Assembly: GCA_009667805.1 (NCBI GenBank)
Contig: CM019067.1
Span: 243,199,721-243,263,720 of the forward strand
Length of the DNA: 64,000 nt
Reading direction: 5' to 3'
Source: Leptobrachium leishanense
Taxonomy: Eukaryota; Chordata; Amphibia; Anura; Megophryidae
Positions 57,118-64,000 of this stretch are shown in pieces (the stretch's first letter is position 1; every line of letters starts with the position of its first letter). Made by a program: the position numbers and the translations under genes. Below the pieces are notes generated by a model that worked only from the letters and a program-made list of their open reading frames with translations, had not been told where the DNA came from and made no database searches.

Positions 57118-58107
57118 TAGACATGTGCATTAGTTTTAGTATTAAAATGATTTCGTCCGAATTTAGGGATAATTTAGTTTTCGTATGACTCAAGAGATAC
57201 GAAACTGCTCGGTCCAAAAAACGAAAGAAACGAAAGGAAAATGCATTACATTTTAGTTTCAGTTCTTTTTGTAATATTAAATTGATGAGTGAAGGAGAAC
57301 AGCAATGATTAATGCTGGAGGATGTTCTAAGCAATTAATTAATGCAGGAGGAAGTGCTATACATTTTTACAGAGAGGAGCATTAATGCTGGAGATTGTTA
57401 TATACATTATACAGAGAGGGGTATTAATTAATGCAGGTGGATGTAATATACATTATAAAGAGAGGGGTATTAATTAATGCAGGAGGATGTTCTATACATT
57501 ATACAGAGAGGGATATTAATTAATGCAGGAGGCTGTTCTATACATTATACAGAGAGGGGTATTAATTAATGCAGGCGGATGTTCTATACATTATACAGAG
57601 AGGAGCATTTTTTTCGAGCCTTTTAAATCCAGTAGCTGTGAGTGCTGAGATCGGCTGCTTGTTACATTATCTCTCAGTACAATGTACCAGGCTCAGATGT
57701 TACAGGTAACTGACTGCTGCTCATCACAGCGCTTAGAGTTTCAGTAAAACAAGGAAATAATATTGTTATAACCTCTTATATATAAAAATATTATTTACTA
57801 GTTTTACTGAAACTCTGAGCGCTGTGATGAGCAGCAGTCAGTCACTGTAACAGCTTTGCCTGACACATTGTGCTGAATGTGAGAGATACTGTAACAAGCA
57901 GCCGATCTCAGCCCTCTGAGGAGCCACCACTACAATATTAGTAGTATTAGGAGCCACCACTACAATTGTATCCATTGGTTTTTGGAAAAAATGAAATTCG
58001 TTTTCATACTAAAGAACTGAAAACAAATTTCTTTAGCAACTAAATAAATTGCCTTTTAGGACTAATCCATTCGTCCAAAACGAAATTTTGTGCTGTGCAC
58101 ATGTCTA
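57118..58107. mobile_element. Non-autonomous hAT-like element, copy B
   Basis: Termini TAGACATGTGCATTAG and TGCACATGTCTA, flanked by an exact 8-bp duplication CTGGGCAT (57110-57117 and 58108-58115). It carries about six copies of a 46-bp tandem unit (ATTAATTAATGCAGGAGGAT, then GTTCTATACATTATACAGAG) between about 57305 and 57605, and the same central hairpin as copies A and C. Non-coding. Confidence 0.88.
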
Positions 58108-58309
58108 CTGGGCATGAAAGGGTTAATTACGGAACATATACAAATGTTATATATTAAATATCGCAAAGTAAAAAATCCTTTATTAGTACAGTTTCCAACA
58201 AAAACACTGCAGAAAGCAATGTATAGTGTAAAAGACATAAAGATACATATTTAAGATAAATATACTGATAAATACCAGCATACGCATATCAATAAGAAGT
58301 AATCACATA

Positions 58310-58487
58310 CAGGTCTATTCAGTGATGTTAGGAGAACTGGCAGAAGAGAACAATCTAGAGTCTAGACCAAATAACCAATTTGGAAAGGGAGATAAATTGG
58401 AGAATTTTTCTGGTTTGGCTATTTTTGCCTGGATTTTTCACTTCACCTGCCTATTCTCCAGAGTTTCACCTTCATTGCATAGGCTTG
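58310..58487. mobile_element. CAGGTCTATTCA MITE, degraded
   Basis: Left end CAGGTCTATTCAGTGATG follows ATA. The right end is mutated (TTGCATAGGCTTG). The inner word GAACAATCTAGA and the GGAGAATTTTTCTGG arm match the CAGGGTTATTC MITEs at 32218 and 40727. Confidence 0.6.
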
Positions 58488-58518
58488 CTGATAGTAATTA
58501 AGTGAAACACAACACTAA

Positions 58519-58885
58519 CAGGTCTATTCACTAAAGGTGAAACTCTGGAGAATTGGCAGGAGAAGAAAACAATGTAGACTCACAGGTCTATTCAAAGAAA
58601 GGTGAAACTCAGGAGAATGACTGGAGAAGTGAAAATTCTACTTCAAAATAGTCAAACCAGAATTTTTTTCACATTTATCTCCCTTTCCAAATCGACTATT
58701 ATGTCTAGATTGCTCTCTTCTCCTGCCAGTTCTCCTGGTTTTCACCTTTCTCTGAATAACCCTGCAAATAGCCGATTTGGAAAGTGAGATAAATGGGATA
58801 ATTTTTCTGGTTTGGCTTCTTTTCACTTAGAATGTTCTCTTCTCCTGCCAATTCTCCTGAGTTTCACCTTTAGTGAATAGACCTG
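58519..58885. mobile_element. CAGGTCTATTCA MITE with a sister copy nested inside
   Basis: Outer ends CAGGTCTATTCACTAAAGGT and ACCTTTAGTGAATAGACCTG are perfect inverses, flanked by TAA (58516-58518 and 58886-58888). The outer copy is split at about 58583-58764 by a 182-bp relative with ends CAGGTCTATTCAAAGAAAGG and CCTTTCTCTGAATAACCCTG. The two outer halves read on from GTAGAC to AAATAGCCGATTTGG when the inner copy is left out. Confidence 0.8.
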
Positions 58886-59000
58886 TAAGCAATACTAAAA
58901 AGTTTGGCAAATTGCATTTCTGTATCACAGCAACCATGTAGAGGACAAAACAGAAAGAGAGCTCTGGGGTCATTCACTCTTGTACAGGGACACATTTTAA

Positions 59001-59707
59001 AGGGACACTACCACTTACATAAGCTGTAAGTAGAGGACTTGCGCATTACAAACAAAACCATTTTATGAAACACGTGCTGCTGTTTTTTCTTTTTCTTAAG
59101 TAATTACATGTAAAAAGGAAAAACAAAATTAGTTTTTTATCTTCCATTTACATTTTGTGTATTTCTCCCATGATGCAACATTTACCAAAATTGTATGGTG
59201 AGTTTTATGTTGTGGCTGTGCTTTATCTTCTACAGTATTTAACAGTTAATGAGGTGGAGGACGGAATGTTTAGATAAGGCAGCAGGGGGTCTATTGTCTT
59301 GCCTCTGCTATCTGCGATAAGAGATGTCAGCTGAATGAGATATGACAGGGAGCTTAAAAAATTTCTAATCTACCCCCTGATGGTGTCCTTTGAATACATC
59401 CCACACAAAACAATGATTTGACTCAGTGATTGACCCATAGACTCCAATATATGGCCATTGCCACAGATGAGGAACAAGTGATGGGAAAATCCTTTATAAA
59501 TAAATAAATAAATAAATAAAATAAGTGATGGGAGATACTGGGGGGCAGTTTAGAACACAAAAGATCACAAAATGGATGCACCCAGGGATGCATATAGCGT
59601 ACAATATTTTCTTAACTAAACATACACTTATAGCAAAGCACATTAAGATATCAGCAACATAAAATAAACACAATAAAGACTTTCATTTTTTTGCTGGTAG
59701 TGGCCCT
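59001..59707. mobile_element. T2/Kolobok-like element
   Basis: TTAA (58997-59000) precedes AGGGACACTACCACTT, and the right end TGGTAGTGGCCCT precedes TTAA (59708-59711). TTAA duplication with TTAAAGGGA-type ends matches the T2/Kolobok group known from Xenopus. The 707-bp interior has an (AAAT)n at about 59498-59522 and no transposase. Confidence 0.65.
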
Positions 59708-59711
59708 TTAA

Positions 59712-60291
59712 GTGGTAATTGTCAATTTGTCACTGAAAATCCTTGAACAGTACAGATACATGGTGTTACTGTAATTTCTCTTTTTAGGCATCTTGTTGAA
59801 AGGCAAATATTAATTTTACATTCTCTTGGCAAAGTTTGAACACTGCATTGCTAATTCTCCCATAATGGTCACTACAGACAGACATAAACAGGTATAATGA
59901 CAACGATTACTCAGTTATAATCGCCGCAATTACTGTGTTTGAGCAAAAAGATATGCTTGTCTGTATTCTAATAATGCACACCATATTGGAAAAAGACCAA
60001 ATAATGGAGACTATCTAGTGTCTACAACATTTCACCCAGCAATATTTCTGAACAGGATGAAGAAATAAATTCAAAATTTATATTCTGTTGCTTAAATTGT
60101 GACACATATTACAATCTCATTAAGTATGTGACAATGTTTTTTAACCTCTCGTTATTCGTTAGCCAAGTGTTCATTGTTTTAAATAAGTTGGCTATTTTTA
60201 ATGAAAAGAACCCAGCAGCGAAGGTTTTAAGACCAGTTAAAGGGTCATAAAAAATATATTTGTGTAATGCTAGTACTCGATAACACAATTC
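59712..60291. other. Intergenic, unassigned
   Basis: AT-rich. No gene or repeat family recognised. Confidence 0.35.
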
Positions 60292-60294
60292 TAA

Positions 60295-60563
60295 GGCCCC
60301 GTTCGCATTGTGCGATTTGAAAATCGTGAGGTTTTGTGCAATTTTTTCCAAGCACCACCAATGCAAATCGCAAAATCGCAGATAGCAAATCGCAAAAAAG
60401 GGTCATGTACCAGCGACATGCGACGTCGCGCGACATCGCGCGGCTAGATGTGAACAGCTCCATTGAAATGCATTGGAGAAGCTACACAGCGCGACATCGA
60501 GCGGATTTTGCTGCAATGTCGCGGCAAGATCCGCACGATAAATCGCACAGTGTGAACGGGGCC
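60295..60563. mobile_element. Harbinger-like MITE (GGCCCCGTTC termini)
   Basis: Ends GGCCCCGTTCGCATTGTGCG and inversely CGCACAGTGTGAACGGGGCC, flanked by TAA on both sides (60292-60294 and 60564-60566). Interior repeats of AAATCGCA and GCGACATCG are CpG-rich. 269 bp, non-coding. Confidence 0.75.
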
Positions 60564-60607
60564 TAAAAGCTGATATGCATCACTCTGCACTAATCAGACT
60601 CTATTTT

Positions 60608-60692
60608 AAATAACTGTGGGACATACTTGAAAACGAGAGAAATCTCAATATATCCTTCCTGGTAAAATACTTTATAAATAAATGTAGGCCTA
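60608..60692 (+). mobile_element. SINE 3' tail fragment
   Basis: GACATACTTGAAAACGAGAG, then ATATCCTTCCTGGTAAAATA and CTTTATAAATAAATG match the tail of the SINE at 40004-40210. The tRNA-like head is missing. Confidence 0.6.
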
Positions 60693-61870
60693 CAATATCT
60701 TGTAATACTAATAAGTGAAAATATTTATGTCACCGAAAATATATAGAATATCTGTGAAAGTCGTAAAAAGAAATCCTCTAAAAAATAGAATATAGACAAA
60801 CTGATGTGTTGAAATCTATTTCTGTGTTCATACGTCCAGGGCACGGTCCGACACAGAATAATATCTCTTTTCTTCATACAGTTTTAAGTATCATACATTC
60901 CTCTGCTTGCTTTTGTTTTTTCTATAATAAAACAGCAAAAAACATAAATCCTACAGCTTTTCAGATTATATGCTTAAAGTCGAGGAAAGACATTTATCGA
61001 CTTCTGAGTAATAAATTCACGGAGATCAATGCCAATTGAAGAACCAATTTACTGCCTATTTTACCTTCCTAATAATCCAGAACATCATAGCTTTTGACAC
61101 ACAATCGAATAACACAATTGTATTCCATTTTATCAGACCACCAACATAGATAGGGTTGGAGTCATAATAGTAATTACCAGGTAGTGCAAATATACATAAT
61201 CCTCAGGGATGTTGGGAGGGTCTCAACAAAGAGCTACTGATGAATAAATTGCTTTTTAAGTAATGTCTTAGGGGGTGAACACCCAGTTACTGAAAACAAA
61301 ATGCACACATCTTAACAGAAATTGCACATGTTCTAACCTACTTGTTCAGCAAATCACCACTTGTTCTATATCCCTTAGTTGCATTTTCTCTAAAACAAAA
61401 AATGGCCTTTAAAACTTTTAGTAAAACCATTAGAGTGTGTCGAGGTCAAATAACAATCCTCACATTCTTTGGCAATGATGATTTGCGAGCATATGATAAA
61501 TTACTATCTTCAGTACATATCCTATTTCTTCTTCTTCTTTTCCTTTAAAAACATATTTATATAACCTTATTTTAAATATTAAATCGATAAAATGTTATGC
61601 AATTATTTTTACGGAAGAAGCGGTAAGGTAAAAAAAAAGATAACCTTGAAGACAATGAAAACAAAGATACAAAACCAGAACACAAACACAGACACAAAGA
61701 TAAATGTATACTGTTCATTTCTCATAGATGCTAATAGCCCAGCAGCCAGTGAGTATTAAGAAAACCAGCGCAACATTCCAGACAACTGCAAGCAATAACC
61801 TTTTAGCCCATACATGAAAAGTAAGGCCTTGGGCAACTACAGGCACAACTCCAAAGTGTTTTTTTTATTG
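60693..61870. other. Intergenic, unassigned
   Basis: AT-rich. No gene or repeat family recognised. Confidence 0.35.
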
Positions 61871-61879
61871 TTTGTTTGA

Positions 61880-62104
61880 CTCTCCCACTTTGACTATTGC
61901 AACCCACTTCTCGCTGGCCTTAAGAGATTCCAGATTTTCCCTTTGTAGTCTGTAACGAATGCCTGTGCCAGGCTCATACACCTCATCTCCTGCACCTCTC
62001 ACACCTTGCCCTTTTATTAATTTCTACACTGGCTCCCTGTTTCCTTTAGAATCAAATTCAAATGAATGGTCCTCTTGTACAAAGCTCTCCATTCTAGCAA
62101 GTAC
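61880..62104 (+). pseudogene. L2/CR1-type LINE, RT C-terminal relic (left part)
   Basis: Frames give DYCNPLLAGLKRFQ, then NACARLIHLI and FLHWLPVSFRIKFK, matching the 'DYCNSLLAGL...NAAARL...LHWLPV..RI.FK' region at the end of L2/CR1-clade reverse transcriptases. It contains stops. The copy is split at 62105 by hAT copy C and goes on at 63638. Confidence 0.65.
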
Positions 62105-63629
62105 TAGACATGTGCATTCGTTTTAGTACTAAAACGATTTAGTCCGAATTTTGGGATAATTTAGTTTTAGTATGACTCAAGAGATACGAAACTGCTCAGT
62201 ACAAAAAACGAAAGAAACTAAAATATAATGCACTACATTTTAGTTTCAGTCCTTTTTGTGATATTACATTGATGAGTGAAGGAGACCAGTAATGAAGAGT
62301 GCAACATCGCAAAGCTACAGAAAAGGTTTGTATGCGTAAATCCTTCCCGACCCCTACCCGAAAATCTGACCGTGATAGAGCTCCAGAATACTCACTCGCA
62401 GCACAGACACCCAGCACAGGAGAGGAAACCTTTACTTAACCCTTGCATGTCTATGAGGCAGACAAGATGATAAAAGCAGCTGGAGAAGGAAAACATTCAA
62501 ACAAATCACACTGAAAGCTAATGACAGAGGAGGGCTGGATAGTAAAAGCCCCTTTATAACAAGCAGCGCTGTGAGAAGAGAGGGACTTTATAAAACGTGT
62601 GCTATCTCCCCTCCTGCTCTGCATAATAGGGGCTTAGGTCTGATACATTTTATATTATCCAGGAGCACTATCCCCCTTTCCTCATCTATAATACATGTTT
62701 TATATAAAGTCCCTCTCCTCTCCCAGTGCTGCTTGTTATAAAGTATTTTTTTACGTCTGATACATTTAGAATCCAGCTCTCACAGTTACTCTGTCATTAT
62801 GAGCCTTCAGTGTGATTTATTTGAATGTTTTCCCTGGATTTAAAGTGCTTTATTTTATTATAAAAATAAATTTTCACCAGTCATGTCTTCTCTGAGCTTT
62901 CAGACCAATTTACGTTAATATTTTCCCTCTCCCCTGCTTTTATATTCCTGTGTCTCCCCCACAGAGATAAAAAGTTTAAGTAAAAGTTCCCTCTCCTGTG
63001 CTGGATAAGCATTGCATTCCAAAGTTCTGCACCCTCCACATGCCAATGCAGTAGGATGTTCTATACAGAGAGGGGCATTAATTAATGCAGGTGGATGTTG
63101 TATACCTTATACAGAGAGGGGTATTAATTAATGCAGGAGGATGTTCTATACATTATACAGAGAAGATCCTTTTTTTAGCCCTTTAAATCCAGTGGCTATG
63201 AGCGCTGAGATAGGCTGCTTGTTATATTATCTCTCAGTACAATGTATCAGGCTCAGCTGTTACAGTAACTAACTGTAACAGCGCTCAGAGTTTCAGTAAA
63301 ACAAGGAAATAATATTGTTCTAACCTCTTATATAAAAAATACTATTTACTAGTTTTACTGAAACTCTGAGCACTGTGATGAGCAGCAGTCAGTTACTGTA
63401 ACAGCTTTGCCTGGCACATTGTGCTGAGAGTGAGAGATACTGTAACAAGCAGCGATCTCAGCCCTCTGTGGAGCCACTACAATAGTAATTGTATCCACTG
63501 GTTTTCGAAAGAATGAAATTAGTTTTCATACTAAAGAACTGAAAACGAATTTCTTTAGCAACTAAATAAATTGCATTTTAGGACTAATCCATTAGTTCAA
63601 AACGAAATTTTGTGCCGTGCACATGTCTC
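62105..63629. mobile_element. Non-autonomous hAT-like element, copy C
   Basis: Termini TAGACATGTGCATTCG and TGCACATGTCTC, with an exact 8-bp duplication GCAAGTAC (62097-62104 and 63630-63637). At 1525 bp it is the longest copy: it holds an extra segment of about 700 bp (roughly 62300-63010) absent from copies A and B, then about two and a half 46-bp units and the common central hairpin. The extra segment has no transposase motifs that I recognise. Confidence 0.88.
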
Positions 63630-63637
63630 GCAAGTAC

Positions 63638-64000
63638 ATCCCTTCGCTCTGCCAACGATCTAATGTTATCATCTCCTCGTACCCACACTTCCAACTCTCA
63701 CCTTCAGGACTTCACCCGAGCTGACCCATTTTTATGGAACTCCCTCTTCCCGCAACATTAGGCTCTCCACGTCTCTCCAGTCCTTCAAACAAATCTCTGA
63801 AAACGCATTCATTTAGAGACGCCTATCAGCTTGCTCTGTTTTCCTCCACTGTACATTTCTTGCCTCAACTTCCTCCACGTCCCCGCATGCCCCCCACTAC
63901 TTCCCATGCCCAGCTATCTACCCTCACCTAATGTGTCACCTCACTCCTCTTAGATTGTAAGCTCTTGAGCAACATCCTCCCTCCTACTGTTCTGCTTGTT
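63638..64000 (+). pseudogene. L2/CR1-type LINE, C-terminus and 3' UTR (right part)
   Basis: After the hAT insertion the coding relic continues with a degraded 'LWNSLP...SLQSFK..LKTHLFRDAY' C-terminus (about 63730-63830; SPSNKSLKTHSFRDAY in one frame). The 3' UTR then has CTCACTCCTCTTAGATTGTA and CTACTGTTCTG and runs off the window. This copy identifies the isolated tails at 1455, 6005 and 40238 as LINE 3' ends. Confidence 0.65.

Noticed and set aside
61342..61548. 68-residue open frame (MFSKSPLVLYPLVAFSLKQ...)
   Set aside because: No family resemblance, and AT-rich sequence without gene context.

Overview
This window looks like nuclear DNA from a vertebrate, most probably an anuran amphibian. 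The reasons are one vertebrate gene with a normal GT-AG intron, no bacterial-style gene packing, long (TA)n and (ATCT)n microsatellites, and a frog-like mix of repeats: Tc1, hAT, PIF/Harbinger-like, piggyBac-like and T2/Kolobok-like DNA elements, Penelope-like and DIRS-like relics, L2/CR1-type LINE tails and a tRNA-derived SINE. The species cannot be fixed from the sequence alone. Repeat family names come from recognising termini, target-site duplications (TSDs) and protein motifs, not from a database search.

The only intact protein-coding gene is INHBA (inhibin/activin beta-A subunit) on the + strand. Coding exon 1 is 35597-35963 (signal peptide and N-terminal prodomain). A 14.6-kb intron follows at 35964-50559. 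Coding exon 2 is 50560-51398 (rest of the prodomain, an RRKKR furin-type site and the 116-residue mature domain with nine cysteines). An inferred 3' UTR of about 4.5 kb ends near 55880. The spliced product is 401 residues.

Layout. 0-12.4 kb: minisatellites, LINE tails, a Harbinger-like element, two Penelope-like relics (3.8-5.1 kb on +; 10.5-11.6 kb on -), foldback repeats and a run of CpG-rich hairpins. 12.4-31 kb: three Tc1-like elements with broken transposases (17.2-18.4, 19.0-20.2 and 29.4-31.0 kb), a DIRS-like relic (20.5-22.4 kb), a hAT-like element with an exact 8-bp TSD (15.3-16.2 kb), two members of a CAGGGTTATTC-ended family, and a large foldback (26.5-27.3 kb). 32.1-34.1 kb: about 2 kb of ATCT microsatellite interrupted by an 80-bp Tc1 miniature. 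34.1-55.9 kb: INHBA. The first part of its intron carries a Harbinger-like element, a SINE, small DNA elements and a compound microsatellite (42.2-43.2 kb). The later part and the 3' UTR are repeat-poor. 56-64 kb: further DNA transposons and a LINE split by a hAT-like insertion.

I found no convincing new cellular or defence system. The interest lies in the mobile-element record, where several insertions can be proved by comparison with an empty site inside the same window, and in a possible regulatory interval in the INHBA intron.
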